In this document: one piece after another, positions 1 to 9,600 of the stretch | How positions within the stretch are numbered: the first letter of the stretch is position 1 | Layout of the letters: each line of letters begins with the position of its first letter | The notes under the pieces: generated by a model | What the model saw: only the letters and a program-made list of their open reading frames with translations | Database searches by the model: none | What the model was told of the DNA's origin: nothing | Position numbers and translations under genes: made by a program | Assembly (NCBI GenBank): GCA_025356615.1 | Contig: JANXSH010000625.1 | Location: 1 to 23,008, forward strand | Origin: Planctomycetia bacterium | Lineage (GTDB): Bacteria; Planctomycetota; Planctomycetia; Gemmatales; Gemmataceae | Length of the DNA stretch: 23,008 nucleotides | Direction: 5' to 3'

Positions 1-19
1 CCCCGCTCGGCTCGCGGGG
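1..19. repeat. GC-rich hairpin at window edge
   Basis: CCCCGC and GCGGGG can pair around a 7-nt loop. It sits beyond the 3' end of the phosphoesterase gene, next to the tandem repeat and another hairpin, so it may be part of a dispersed palindromic element. It may be cut by the window edge. Confidence 0.35.
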
Positions 20-43
20 CCTACTGTTACGTCCGGGCATTTT

Positions 44-71
44 CTGACAACTGACAACTGACAACTGACAA
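44..71. repeat. Four tandem copies of the 7-mer CTGACAA
   Basis: Four perfect head-to-tail copies of CTGACAA are followed by a partial fifth. The tract lies about 20 bp past the stop codon of the phosphoesterase gene and between two hairpins. Such short heptamer tracts can vary in copy number by slippage; no coding role is visible. Confidence 0.85.
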
Positions 72-75
72 CTAT

Positions 76-89
76 TCCGGCGAGCCGGA
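76..89. terminator. Hairpin just after the phosphoesterase stop codon
   Basis: TCCGGC-GA-GCCGGA is a perfect 6-bp stem placed one base beyond the TAG stop of the minus-strand gene ending at 91. No T-run follows in the direction of transcription, so it could be a factor-assisted terminator, an mRNA-end stabiliser or only a repeat element. Confidence 0.4.
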
Positions 90-90
90 C

Positions 91-1305
91 CTACTTCTTT
101 TCCAGGTCGAAGGAGTCGAACAACATCGCCTGGTGGTCGAACGCCTTGAAGCTGAGGCGGTCCCCCGCGATGGCGACGTAACAAAAGTGATACTCTGAGC
201 GCGACTGCGCCTTGAACCACGTCGGCACGGGGCTGAAGTTCTCGAGCGGGCCGCCGCCTCCTCCTGACGTGATGTAGACGACGCCGGCCTTGTGATCGAC
301 CTTGCCTTGGCGGATGGGCCAGGTGCGCTCGTAGACGTGGACGTGGCCGTTCCACACCATATCGACGTTGTGTTTCTCGTATAGGGCGGCGAGCTGGCGG
401 ACGTTCGTATCACCCATGCGGGAAGGCTCGCCCTTCCAGGTGTCGCCGAAGTCGTCGTCGTCCGACGAGTAGGGCGGATGGTGGTGGTAGCAGAATTTCC
501 ACTTCGCCGTCGATTTCGCCAGCTTGTCATCGAGCCAGGCGTATTGCGCGCTCTTGGGGCCGAGCGGTTTGTTGCTGTCGAGGACGAAGAACTCGGCGTT
601 GCCATAGCGGTAGGAGTAGTGATACTCCGGCGCGGGCAGGGCGAAGTAGCGGTAGTAGTTGGCGTGGTCCTTCTCGTGGTTGCCGATGCACGGGTAGACG
701 GGCACGCGGCCGAACAGCTCGCGGCACGGCGCGAACAGTTCATCGACCCACTCGCGTTTGTCGGGCCCATTATCGACCACGTCGCCGAGGTGGACGACGA
801 AGTTGGGCCGTCGCTGCCAGGCGAGCGTCGCGATCTTCTTCGTGACCGCCGGGTTCTTTTGCGTGTCGCCGAACAGCACGAACGAGAAAGCCTGGTCCGG
901 CCCGACCGCCGGGCTGAACGTCAACAGCGGACTGACGAGCGGCTTCCCCTTGCCCTCCCCCTGCGTCTGCACCTGATAGAGGTGCGGCTTGTCCGGCTCC
1001 AGGTCGGTGAGCGTCACCTCGTGGAGTGTCACGTTCTTGGGGCCTTCGACCGTCTTCGTGAGCAGCCCGACACCATATCGAACGGTCGAGGTGCCCGGAA
1101 TGCTCGTCTCCCACATGATCGTAATCGAGGTGCGCGTTGCATATTGCAGGTAGGGGGCAACGACGAAATGCGGGAACTCCGGCCCCGGCGCGGGCTGCAC
1201 CGGGGCTGGCCTTTGTTCGTCCTCCTTCGCGGGCCGCTGCGCTAGCAGGGCGAACGCGCCGAGGATCAGGACGCAGCCTACGACAAGGAGTCCGCGACTC
1301 ATCAT
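91..1305 (-). CDS. Purple acid phosphatase-like metallophosphoesterase, exported or anchored
   Basis: A 404-residue calcineurin-type phosphoesterase that would hydrolyse phosphate esters with a two-metal centre. A hydrophobic N-terminal stretch (about residues 5-22) suggests export or a membrane anchor, followed by a Pro-rich linker. Residues about 47-132 look like the fibronectin-III-like N-terminal domain of purple acid phosphatases. The metal-binding motifs appear in order: GDTQ (146-149), GDVVDNG (174-180), GNHE (208-211), HHPPYSS (275-281) and GHVHVYER (320-327). All metal ligands of the family seem present. I chose the ATG at 1305 because GGAG lies 9 nt upstream; an in-frame ATG at 1314 has no spaced ribosome site, and longer starts run into ogt. 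It follows ogt by 23 bp on the same strand, so the two are probably co-transcribed, although no shared pathway is obvious. The substrate is unknown. Confidence 0.9.
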   Translation of the reverse strand: MMSRGLLVVGCVLILGAFALLAQRPAKEDEQRPAPVQPAPGPEFPHFVVAPYLQYATRTSITIMWETSIPGTSTVRYGVGLLTKTVEGPKNVTLHEVTLTDLEPDKPHLYQVQTQGEGKGKPLVSPLLTFSPAVGPDQAFSFVLFGDTQKNPAVTKKIATLAWQRRPNFVVHLGDVVDNGPDKREWVDELFAPCRELFGRVPVYPCIGNHEKDHANYYRYFALPAPEYHYSYRYGNAEFFVLDSNKPLGPKSAQYAWLDDKLAKSTAKWKFCYHHHPPYSSDDDDFGDTWKGEPSRMGDTNVRQLAALYEKHNVDMVWNGHVHVYERTWPIRQGKVDHKAGVVYITSGGGGGPLENFSPVPTWFKAQSRSEYHFCYVAIAGDRLSFKAFDHQAMLFDSFDLEKK

Positions 1306-1328
1306 TGGGGGCATCTCCGCGATTGATC

Positions 1329-1862
1329 CTATCCCACCTCGAGCAGCGAGGGATCCTGGGCCGTCGTCGAGAGCGACGCCAGAACGCCCGCCTCGTGCTT
1401 CAGGAGCCAACGCTTGCGATCGAGGCCACCGCCGTAGCCGGTCAGGTCGCCGCCCGCGCCGATGACGCGGTGGCAGGGCACGACGATGGAGATCGGGTTG
1501 CGACCGTTGGCCGCCCCGACGGCGCGCGAGGAGTTGGGGCAGTCCAGGCGTCGGGCCTGTTCTCCGTAACTGATGGTGGTGCCGAACGGGATGCCGTTCA
1601 GCTTCTCCCAGACGCTCATCTGGAACGGCGTGCCGGACGGGGCGAGGGGTAGTCGGAACGTCGTGAGCGTCCCCGCGAAATAGGCGGTGAGTTGCTCGCC
1701 TGCCTCGCGGAGAACCTCGTCCCCCTCGAGCCAGGTCGAGTCCGGCGTGGGGCCGTCCTTGTGGTCGCCGAGGTAGACCCCCGTGAGGGCCGTGCCGTCG
1801 GAGGTCAGGAGCAACTCACCGATCGGCGTCGAGAGCTTGCTGTGGTGGGTTCGCGTCGTCAT
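1329..1862 (-). CDS. ogt: Methylated-DNA--protein-cysteine S-methyltransferase
   Basis: Suicidal DNA repair protein that takes the alkyl group from O6-alkylguanine onto its own cysteine. The 177-residue product has the usual family length. The active site PCHRV is at 129-133 with acceptor Cys130. The DNA-binding helix (RAVGAANGRNP, 113-123) precedes it, and the GYGGGLDRKRWLLKHE tail of the family follows. I prefer the ATG at 1862 because AGGAAG lies 6 nt upstream and residues 1-20 match the normal family N-terminus. An in-frame ATG at 1919 would add 19 residues and would place an AT-rich promoter-like patch inside the gene. It leads a probable two-gene unit with the phosphoesterase. The symbol could also be written as a generic MGMT homologue; the function is secure. 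Confidence 0.93.
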   Translation of the reverse strand: MTTRTHHSKLSTPIGELLLTSDGTALTGVYLGDHKDGPTPDSTWLEGDEVLREAGEQLTAYFAGTLTTFRLPLAPSGTPFQMSVWEKLNGIPFGTTISYGEQARRLDCPNSSRAVGAANGRNPISIVVPCHRVIGAGGDLTGYGGGLDRKRWLLKHEAGVLASLSTTAQDPSLLEVG

Positions 1863-1910
1863 CCGGGTCTTCCTCATCGGAGTGGGTAATGGCTCATCCT
1901 TGTTGGCCTC

Positions 1911-1920
1911 TATAATCATA
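1911..1920 (-). promoter_or_regulatory. Possible -10 region for ogt
   Basis: This AT-rich patch in a GC-rich region reads TATGAT on the minus strand (1920-1915), one mismatch from TATAAT and about 50 nt before the preferred ogt start. I see no good -35 box, so the call is weak. Confidence 0.25.
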
Positions 1921-1951
1921 TTGCTTCCCGTCCGTCGGAGGTAGCGTTCGT

Positions 1952-1970
1952 CTGCGGCGATACGCCGCAG
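1952..1970. repeat. Perfect 8-bp hairpin (REP-like)
   Basis: CTGCGGCGATACGCCGCAG folds into a perfect 8-bp stem with a 3-nt loop, about 90 bp upstream of ogt. It could be a member of a dispersed palindromic family or a regulatory hairpin; no other copy is present in this window. Confidence 0.6.
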
Positions 1971-2000
1971 TTGGCACTTCGGTGTTACGCATGTCAGTCG

Positions 2001-2035
2001 TCCCCTTCGCTCTCTACAGGTAGGAGCAAAGGGGA
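2001..2035. repeat. Imperfect 12-bp stem hairpin
   Basis: TCCCCTTCGCTC (2001-2012) pairs with GAGCAAAGGGGA (2024-2035) with one mismatch, around an 11-nt loop. It lies between the long inverted repeat and ogt and could end transcription coming from the large minus-strand operon. No T-run follows on the minus strand. Confidence 0.45.
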
Positions 2036-2112
2036 TCGTGTCCTATGGAGGTAAGTAGCTCGCGGGCGGGAAGCAGATTTTTTTCAGAGATTCAGAGTTT
2101 CGGCCAGTTGAC

Positions 2113-2252
2113 GCGAAGACCTCACCCCCCAGCCCCCCTCTCCCGCAGGGAGAGGGGGGAGCAAGACCGCATAGGGGAAGGTGGGCGCTGATCGACACGC
2201 CTCCTGCTCCCCCTCTTCCTGCGGGAGAGGGGGCGGGGGGTGAGGTCTTCGC
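2113..2252. repeat. Long inverted repeat of a C/G-rich dispersed element
   Basis: The arms 2113-2163 and 2202-2252 are near-perfect inverted copies, each starting with GCGAAGACCTCACCCCCC when read inwards and containing a CTCTCCCGCAGG core. The spacer is about 38 bp. The right arm ends one base before the TGA of the minus-strand gene, so the folded RNA would sit directly at its 3' end. A related GAAGACCTCAC fragment recurs at 17411-17421. Confidence 0.75.
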
Positions 2253-2253
2253 C

Positions 2254-5200
2254 TCACGGCAGCAACAACGCCAGCGGTGCCGACACCGCCCCTCCGGGGG
2301 CCATCGTGAGGAAATCATCCACCTTCGCCGAGGGGTGGGCCGCGACCCGGCCGTTGCTCGCCTTCTTCACGTTCAGTCGATACTTGCCCGGAGCCACGTC
2401 CGCGAACTCGTAGGTTCCGTCGGCCTTCGTCTTCGCCTTGCCCTTTTCCGCCCCCTTCTCGTCGGTGAGGATGACCTCCAGGTCCGCCTGGGGTTGCCCC
2501 CCCTGGACGACGGTGCCGGTGATCTTCCCTGGGGCCGTCTTCGCGGGGTCGTCTTCGGTCAGTTCGATCGAGGTCGTGGCGAAGGTACTCAGGCCGATCT
2601 GATTCACGAGTTGCACGGTGATGTCCGTCGGTCCTTTTTGGGTCTGCGGCAGGGGGAGTTTGACGGTCCACAGCGTCCGCTCGTCGTTCGCCGCCATCCC
2701 CGGCATCGGCACCACTCCCGCAGGCAACTTGCCCTCGACGGGTCGGCCCACGAAGAATAACGCTTGCTTGATGCCGACCGCGTCCCGCCCGCGAACCTTC
2801 AGCGCGACCGGCGCTTGCCGCCACGCCTTTGCGGGCGGATCGACGAACCCCACCGAATCGGGGGCCTCGTCGCCGAGGATCAGCGTCCGCGTCGCGATCG
2901 CCTTCTCCTTGCCCCCCCGGTCGAGGAGCCGGACGCGCAGCTCTCGGACCCCGCGAATCCGCGAGGTGTCGAGCGGCACGACCCAGTCGGCATGACCCGT
3001 CTGGAACTCCATCGCCCCGCCCGGCCCGGCAGCCGACCAGCCGATCCGCGATTCGCGGGCCGAGGCCCGCCGGGCGACCGCCTCGACCCGGAACGCGCCG
3101 TCGATGAGCCGGCCGAGGCTGACCTCCACCTTCGCGCCGTCGGGGGCATTGTCCGCCTCGATCGGCACGGTGAACTTCGGCCCTGCGGTCGCGTAGCCGC
3201 CGATTCGCGGCCTCACGACCGGAGTCAGCAGCGGCGTCGGCGTGACGTTCCCTGCGGCGTTGAGCGTCACCTCGAAGAGCATCGCCCGCGCCCAGCCATC
3301 GACCGTGAGGTAGAAGATCGCCTTGCCGCCGTTGCCCCGCACGCCGTCGGCGAAGAGCGTGATCTCCTCCCCGGTCGCGGGCAGTTTGCCCCGGAGCGTG
3401 CCCGTGGTGTACGTCGCGCCGCCGTCGGCGGTCGGCAAAAAACCCATCTCTGCGGCGACATCCATACCCGGCAACGCCTGGCGTAGGCGGACCTGGATCG
3501 ACAGGCGGTTTCGCCCTCCCGTCGGGTCGAATCGGCCCCCAGTGACGGCGACGTATTCCCCCGGCGAGGCCAACTCGACCGACACCGATCGCCGCGAGAC
3601 GACCTCGTCCTTGCTCTCGCGATCGACGACCTCGAAGAGGATCGGCCCGGCCAGTTCCGGCAAGTCGTTCGTCACGGGTGCCGGCGCTGCACCGGCGGCA
3701 GGGATGGGAGCGGGGGCGGGCGGGAAGGCGAGCCGTTTCACCTCGCGCGGCGCGAGTGCGAACACGGCGGTCTCGCGCGTCTCGCCGCCGGCGACGAGGC
3801 GCACACTGAGCTTGCCCCAGGGGCGATCGATCGGATTCCGCACGAAGGCGTACACCACTTGCCGCCGTTCGATCGCCCTCAGCCGGATGCGGGCGAGGCC
3901 CGGCTCGGCGTATTTCTCTCCCTGCGAGAGGAGGATCTCAGGAGCCCTCGGCGATAGGGGCACGCTGATTCGGCGATGGAACGCCCTCCCCTCCCCGAGA
4001 CGTGCCCGTGCGAGGAACCCCAGCGGGATCGGCGCACGCCCCTCACCCGCGCGCGGGGCCAGGGCGATCGTCACCGGGACGAAGCCACCCGCGTCGGGCG
4101 ACTCGCCGAGCGACACAGGCGCACGGCGCGGCGCGATCGTCAGCCATTCGCGATCCGGCAGGAGGGTTTCGAGGACGAGGGCCGTCCCCGGCTCTCGGCC
4201 ACTGGCCCGCACTTCGAGCCGCTGTGTGATCGGCGTCCCCGGCAACAGCCGGGGCGGGTCGCTCCCCTCGATGATGTCCGCGTACTGTTCGCGGGCCTGC
4301 CGCAGCCAGGGGCGATACTCCGCCTCGGCCTTCGTAAAGAACCCCACCTCGGCGGAGTCGGGAGCCAGCGCGGCCCACTCGCGCCGCGCATAGCGGAACC
4401 AGTCCGCGAGCCAGGCGTACAGCCCCACATCCGCATCCGGGGCGGGGGTCTTCCACCCCGCGCGGATCGACTTCTCGAGGTCCGCGAGTGCCGCCCGCGT
4501 CGGCTGCGCTTCTACCTTCAGTCGATACGCGGGCCGCGTCAGTTCCAGTAAACCTGTCACCGTCTTTGCCCGGAGCCGCAGCGCGGGCAGTGAGTCCGAC
4601 GGTGGCACCGCAGGCGTCGTGCCCAGAGTGGTGCCGTCCGTATGATCGAGCCGGACGACCTCTTCCTCGAGTCGCCGCATCAATTGCACCAGCGTCGCCC
4701 ACAGGTCCGCCCTCCGAGTCGCAGGGACGAGCGTCGTGTGCAGCAGCCCGTCCAGATCACGCACGGCGGACCCGCTCGCGCCGGGTCGGCGGGCCGACTC
4801 CTGTCGTCGCTCACGCCCGAGTTCGGCGAACGGCTCACTCGTGTCGGCCATCGCCGCTCGCGCCTGCGTCGTCGCCCGGCGCAGGGTCTCCACTCGGCCC
4901 GCGAGTGGCGAGCGACGCGCGGCGTCCAGTTCGTCGGTCAGGGATCGCGCCGCGAGGAGGGCGGCGAACCACGGATCGAGGGGGCGTCCGCCGACTTCCA
5001 GGTACACCAGCGCCTGCGGCAGGAACGCGGCGGCCTCCTCGGACGTGCCGACGGCCTCGCGGATCAGCTCGAGTCGGCCCGAGAGTGTGGCCGTCGCCGC
5101 CACGGTGCGATCCAGCGCCGTGCGCCCGTCCTCGCGATCGGCGTATCCCGGCGAGGCGAAGAGGACGAGCGCCTCGTGTCGCCTTCGTGCGGCCAACTCC

Positions 5201-6672
5201 AGGTCCGGCCCGAGCCAGGGGTGCAATCGCGTGTCCCGCCCCGCCTGCTCCCCGGCGCGGATCGCCTCGAGTAAACGCTGGGCGTCGGCGACGGGCAAAT
5301 TCAAGGATGCGATCCGTCGCAGCGCCAGAGACTCGACATGGCTCGCCTCCGGCTCGCGCGCGGCGAGGACCGCCGCACAGGTGAGCAGTGCCTCCGGTCG
5401 TGACTCCGAGAGGGTCACATCCAGCGCCGCCTGGGCTAATAGTGGAGTCGAAGTGTCCTTGATGCCCTCGAGGTATTTCTCGACGATCTGCGTCCTCACC
5501 GCCGTCGCCTTGTCTTCGGCAAGCCCACGGACGCGCGGCTCGACCTGGAGGATGATGGTTCGGAGCGACTCGAGCAGCGTCGTCGGCGGAGCCTTGTTTC
5601 CCAGGGCAGCGCCGAGCGATCGTGGCAGAGGACGAGCCGGCGCGACGGGTTCGGGCGGAGTGGCGGCGATCCGTTGCTGGATGCGCCCCGCGTCTTCGCC
5701 CGCGCGCCAGGCGGTCTCGGCCCCTAGCCCGGACTTCGACCACGACTTCGCCAGCCAGTCGGGGTAGGCCCGATCCGGCGGCAAGGCGCGCGGCTCGCGC
5801 GGCAGTCCGTTGGGCAAGTCGATCAGCGTGAAGTCGCTTCCGTTGCCGTACAGCGTCGGCGTCTGTCGCGCCTCCCGCGTCCGTCGCGCCCATCGGTCGG
5901 CACGCGCTGACGTGTAGGCGGCCAGCTCGTTGACGCTGACCCGGCCGTCGCCGTCCGCGTCCGCCGCGCCGCGCAAACCCTCTTCGAAGTAGTGGCCGAA
6001 GACGGTGCGTTCGAGGATCTCCGACGCCCACGCGCGCTGACCGGGAGCGCACGAACACAGCACGAGCCGCCGGTCATCCGGCACGGCGTCGAGGTCGTTC
6101 GGGATGCACGCGGCGATGTCGTCGAGGATCACCTCACCGCTCGGCACCGGCACGAGGTCGAGGACGAGGAGTCGCCGGCGCACTGCGGATTTCGCCAGCA
6201 ACTCCAACACGCGCTGGAGGGGCAGCCACGTCGCCGGGTCGGCGGCGTCGGCATCGGCTGGGAGGATTTGGACACTGCCGACGGCATCGGTGCGGGCGTA
6301 GGCGCTGAGGTAGACGACCGCCGATTCGTCGGGAGGCCGACGCGCCAGCGCCGAGAGTTGGCGAACGAGTGCCGACTGGTCGAGGCGAGTGGAGTCCGGC
6401 GCGCTAACGCCCGCGAAGAACTCGCCCTCGATCAGGGCCGAGTGATCCTGCCCGCGCCAGGGCAATTCCGACGTTGGGTAAGAGACGAGCAGCGGGACGA
6501 AGTGACACCGCGCCGGGGGACGAAGGTAGGGCAAGAACGTCGCCAGCCCGACGACGAGGAGGGCGACCGCGCAGAGCGTCAGAGCCACCCGTCGCCTCAG
6601 AGAGGCACCGGGAGAACTCGCCGCCTGGTTGCGCCAGTCGGCCGGAATCATGGGCCACGTCGCGCCGCTCAT
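2254..6672 (-). CDS. Membrane-anchored pseudo-caspase with EF-hand and carboxypeptidase-regulatory-like domain
   Basis: A 1472-residue protein of unknown function. RRR followed by a membrane helix (about 29-50) predicts a short cytoplasmic N-terminus with the bulk outside the inner membrane. Residues about 58-285 follow the caspase-like (peptidase C14) pattern. Where the family has S-G-H-G this protein has SAYA (123-126), and where it has D-A-C-H-S-G it has DLVPVPSG (172-179), so both catalytic residues are lost. A canonical EF-hand loop sits at 238-249 (D238, D240, D242, E249). The middle is helical and charged (about 340-800), then beta-rich; residues 1383-1440 resemble a carboxypeptidase-regulatory-like domain (GTV...ADGTYEFADVAPGKYRL). 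AGGG lies just before the ATG, and the gene starts 15 bp after the vWA-bearing gene, so they form one operon. It may be a scaffold or sensor rather than a protease (inference). Confidence 0.8.
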   Translation of the reverse strand: MSGATWPMIPADWRNQAASSPGASLRRRVALTLCAVALLVVGLATFLPYLRPPARCHFVPLLVSYPTSELPWRGQDHSALIEGEFFAGVSAPDSTRLDQSALVRQLSALARRPPDESAVVYLSAYARTDAVGSVQILPADADAADPATWLPLQRVLELLAKSAVRRRLLVLDLVPVPSGEVILDDIAACIPNDLDAVPDDRRLVLCSCAPGQRAWASEILERTVFGHYFEEGLRGAADADGDGRVSVNELAAYTSARADRWARRTREARQTPTLYGNGSDFTLIDLPNGLPREPRALPPDRAYPDWLAKSWSKSGLGAETAWRAGEDAGRIQQRIAATPPEPVAPARPLPRSLGAALGNKAPPTTLLESLRTIILQVEPRVRGLAEDKATAVRTQIVEKYLEGIKDTSTPLLAQAALDVTLSESRPEALLTCAAVLAAREPEASHVESLALRRIASLNLPVADAQRLLEAIRAGEQAGRDTRLHPWLGPDLELAARRRHEALVLFASPGYADREDGRTALDRTVAATATLSGRLELIREAVGTSEEAAAFLPQALVYLEVGGRPLDPWFAALLAARSLTDELDAARRSPLAGRVETLRRATTQARAAMADTSEPFAELGRERRQESARRPGASGSAVRDLDGLLHTTLVPATRRADLWATLVQLMRRLEEEVVRLDHTDGTTLGTTPAVPPSDSLPALRLRAKTVTGLLELTRPAYRLKVEAQPTRAALADLEKSIRAGWKTPAPDADVGLYAWLADWFRYARREWAALAPDSAEVGFFTKAEAEYRPWLRQAREQYADIIEGSDPPRLLPGTPITQRLEVRASGREPGTALVLETLLPDREWLTIAPRRAPVSLGESPDAGGFVPVTIALAPRAGEGRAPIPLGFLARARLGEGRAFHRRISVPLSPRAPEILLSQGEKYAEPGLARIRLRAIERRQVVYAFVRNPIDRPWGKLSVRLVAGGETRETAVFALAPREVKRLAFPPAPAPIPAAGAAPAPVTNDLPELAGPILFEVVDRESKDEVVSRRSVSVELASPGEYVAVTGGRFDPTGGRNRLSIQVRLRQALPGMDVAAEMGFLPTADGGATYTTGTLRGKLPATGEEITLFADGVRGNGGKAIFYLTVDGWARAMLFEVTLNAAGNVTPTPLLTPVVRPRIGGYATAGPKFTVPIEADNAPDGAKVEVSLGRLIDGAFRVEAVARRASARESRIGWSAAGPGGAMEFQTGHADWVVPLDTSRIRGVRELRVRLLDRGGKEKAIATRTLILGDEAPDSVGFVDPPAKAWRQAPVALKVRGRDAVGIKQALFFVGRPVEGKLPAGVVPMPGMAANDERTLWTVKLPLPQTQKGPTDITVQLVNQIGLSTFATTSIELTEDDPAKTAPGKITGTVVQGGQPQADLEVILTDEKGAEKGKAKTKADGTYEFADVAPGKYRLNVKKASNGRVAAHPSAKVDDFLTMAPGGAVSAPLALLLP

Positions 6673-6687
6673 CGACCCTCCCCCGTC

Positions 6688-9600
6688 TCACGGCCAGACC
6701 AAGAGTGGTTCGGGACGAGGCGGCGTGGATGCCGGAGTAACCAGATCTTCGAAGTCCGCCGCATGACCCACCTCCCCCGCCGTCTTCGTGAACGCCCCCG
6801 CCCCGATCAGCCGAATCGACCCCACCGCGCCGGCGCGGCTTCGGATCGTCGCCTCGTCGTCTTCCGCCCCCGCCCAGAACAGGCCGACGTAGCGGCCCGC
6901 TTCCAGGTAGTGCCGATGCTCCTGCCCCGAGAATCCGGCGATCCGCGACCACATCGGCTTGCCCGCGTCATGACTCGCCCGCAGGACGAGGCACCATCGT
7001 CGCTCGCGCTTGGTCGGAGTCACGGACACCCATCGCTGTTCTACCGACACGCCCTCGATCATGACCTTCTGTCCGGCGACGACGAATTCGCCCCGCAGCG
7101 CCAGCGGGTCTCGAAAGTCGGCCTCCGCGCGTAGGACGCGATCCGCGTTCCCCGAGTCTTCGCGCCACCACGCCTTGACGCGCGGCATGACCTCCGTAGG
7201 CCATCCGGGCGAATCGACGCCCCAGGCGGGTGCCGGGTGCCCGACCACCTCGCCCCACTGGACGACGGGCCGAGTCTTGCCGGATGCCGGCTTCACCTCG
7301 AGCCAGAGATCCTCGGGGCGGACCTGCGCGGGCACCTCGTTCGGCTCCGGGAGCTTCTCGACGCTGACGAGCATCTGGAGCGCCCGGCCCGCGAGGAGTT
7401 GATTCTGGACGACGGCGGTCCGCCAGCCGTTCGCCTCCCGGTTCGGGCGGAGGGCCAAACTCGGCTCGCGCGACCAGATCGCCCGCCGGCACGAGCGGCG
7501 ACCGGGGCCGAGTTGCAACAGGAGATAGTCCCCCGCGCCCAACCGCACCTCCCGATCGAGTTCCAACCTGGAAATCCCCAGTCGATAGTCGCCCTCTCGG
7601 GGCAGATGAACCCACCGATCGTTCTCGCCGGGGCGAGCGACCTCCGCGCCCCAGGTCGGCTCGTCGGCGATGGGCGCGGGCAGGAGCGACGGATCCTGGC
7701 GGAGCGCGACGGGGAGGACGCGCAACCTCGACCCGGCGGTGAGGCGGTAGTCGAGTTGCAATCGCATCGATTGAGACAGCGCGTCGGACAGCGGCCCGGT
7801 GCGATCGACCGTCGTGAGCGTCCCCGGCGGCGAGAGTTTCGTGACGACGCCGAAATTCTTCTCGAGCGCCGGCTCGGGTTTGCCGTCCGCCCCGGCGAAG
7901 CCGACGAGGTGGACCGCGATGTTCGTCCCCGCCATGCGCTTCGTGAGCAACTCCGCGATCGGCTCGGCCTTGGGGTTGGCGGCCTTGTCCTTGTCGATGC
8001 GGTTGTCGTCGCCGTCGCTCAGGACGATCAGGTGGCGGAACCCCTTGACCGTGAGCAGGTCCGCGCGGGCGGAGAGGATGGCGCTGGTGACGGGCGACTG
8101 GTTCCACGGCGTCTCGGCCTCGACCCGACCCACGAGGTCGTCGATCTCCTGGGTCGATGCGGCCCACGTCGCAGGCTCCGAGACGCGGCGGACCGTCTCC
8201 TCGACCTTGACGACGGTGTTGCCCGGAGGCACGGCCTGCCCGAAGATCCAGAGGCTGACGCGCGTGCCGCGCGGGATCTTCTCGAGGATCCGCCGAAGCG
8301 TCTGGGTCGCCACGCTCTTGCGCGTCCGCTCTTCGGTCCCCACCGCCCCGACACTGCCGGAGCAGTCGAACACCAGCGCTACGCCGCCCTGTCCCTGGCC
8401 GTGTTCGGCGAACAACGACTCCTCCGCCCGCACGGCGACGCCCGCCTTCGGAGGGCGGGCATACTCGACGCGCACCGACTCGGCGGCGGGGTGCAGGTCG
8501 ATCGGCGTCGATGCGACGGGCTTCTGTCCGCGGAAGTAGCCGCTCCATGTAACCTGACTCGGGCGCGGGGTCGCCTCGTTCGGCGGGGCCGCTTCGCCCT
8601 GATCGAGTTCCCGGCTGAGGACGCGCACCGTTGCGGCCTCTCCCGACGCCAGCGGCACCCGCGCCGACGACCCGGCGTCGGCGAATTCCACCGGCTCATC
8701 GGGCCGCGCCCAGAGGACCGGCTCCCCGCCGATCTCCGCGCCGCGCCGAATCTTCGCGGCGAGTACGAGGCGGTCGCCGGGGATCATGTGCCGTTTCGTC
8801 GGCACGTCGAGGGTGATCCGGTCCTCACGCTCGAGGTTCGCTCGGAGCCTGCTGATCGAGGCGACCTCCTTGCGGGCGAACGCATCGACCGCGAGGGAGT
8901 CGCGAAGGAACTCTCTGGCGATGACGCGGTAGTACGGCGTCAAGCCGTCGTCGTCGCCGAACCAGTGGTCGCGGTGGGTCCGCGTCGCCTGCCAGGCGAG
9001 GAGTTCTTGCACCTCCTGTCGGCGGACCATCGCCGGGGCGTCGTCGCGCGTCTTCTGCCACTGCCCCGCGTCGAGCAAGCGTGACAGGCGGTCGGCGGGT
9101 CGGAGGTCGGCCCCGGCGTCGTCGGGGTTCTTCCGGGCGCGGGCGACTCCGTCCTCGGCGCGGCGCGGGATCGCCCGGCGACGACTCCCGATTTGGTCCC
9201 CGGCCCAGCGGAGGATCTGCGACCAACCCGGCCCGAGATCGGGTCGGCGGACGCGCGGCTCGACATCGGCGTAGACATCCGCCGTGTCTCCGCCGAGTTG
9301 GTCGAACAAGGCCGGGCCGAGCGCCGCCAGGGCGAGCCTTCCTTGTCGGACGGCTCGCTGTTTCCCGAGCGTTTCCTGGTCCTGCGCCGTCACCACCTTC
9401 ACCTCGCCCTGCGTCCTGCCCATCCGCTCCAACCGAGCCAACTTGCCCAAGAGCCGGCTTCGCGTCCCCGCGTCGATGTCCGGGTCGCGAAGCGCCACGA
9501 CGGCGCGACCCGCCTTCGAGGCTTCGCTATCGCAGGACTGAGCAAACGCATCAAGGCGGACTCGAAGGCGGGCCATCCCCGCCTGCGTCTCCTGGGCCAA

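Larger units (their letters stand above)
1863..2253. other. Intergenic region with three hairpins, no gene seen
   Basis: The 391 bp between the 1472-codon gene and ogt hold no convincing coding frame; a 91-codon frame here is made from the palindromic repeat. What it holds is a promoter-like patch (1911-1920), a perfect 8-bp hairpin (1952-1970), a larger imperfect hairpin (2001-2035) and a long inverted repeat (2113-2252). Confidence 0.6.

Noticed and set aside
44..71. CRISPR array
   Set aside because: The repeat unit is only 7 bp and has no spacers.
2043..2318. 91-codon minus-strand frame
   Set aside because: It is built from the palindromic repeat and the tail of the large gene in another frame.
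7237..9084. 615-codon plus-strand frame
   Set aside because: It lies antisense to the vWA pseudo-caspase gene, is rich in Arg, Ala, Gly and Leu, and has no recognisable motif; high-GC DNA often opens such shadow frames.
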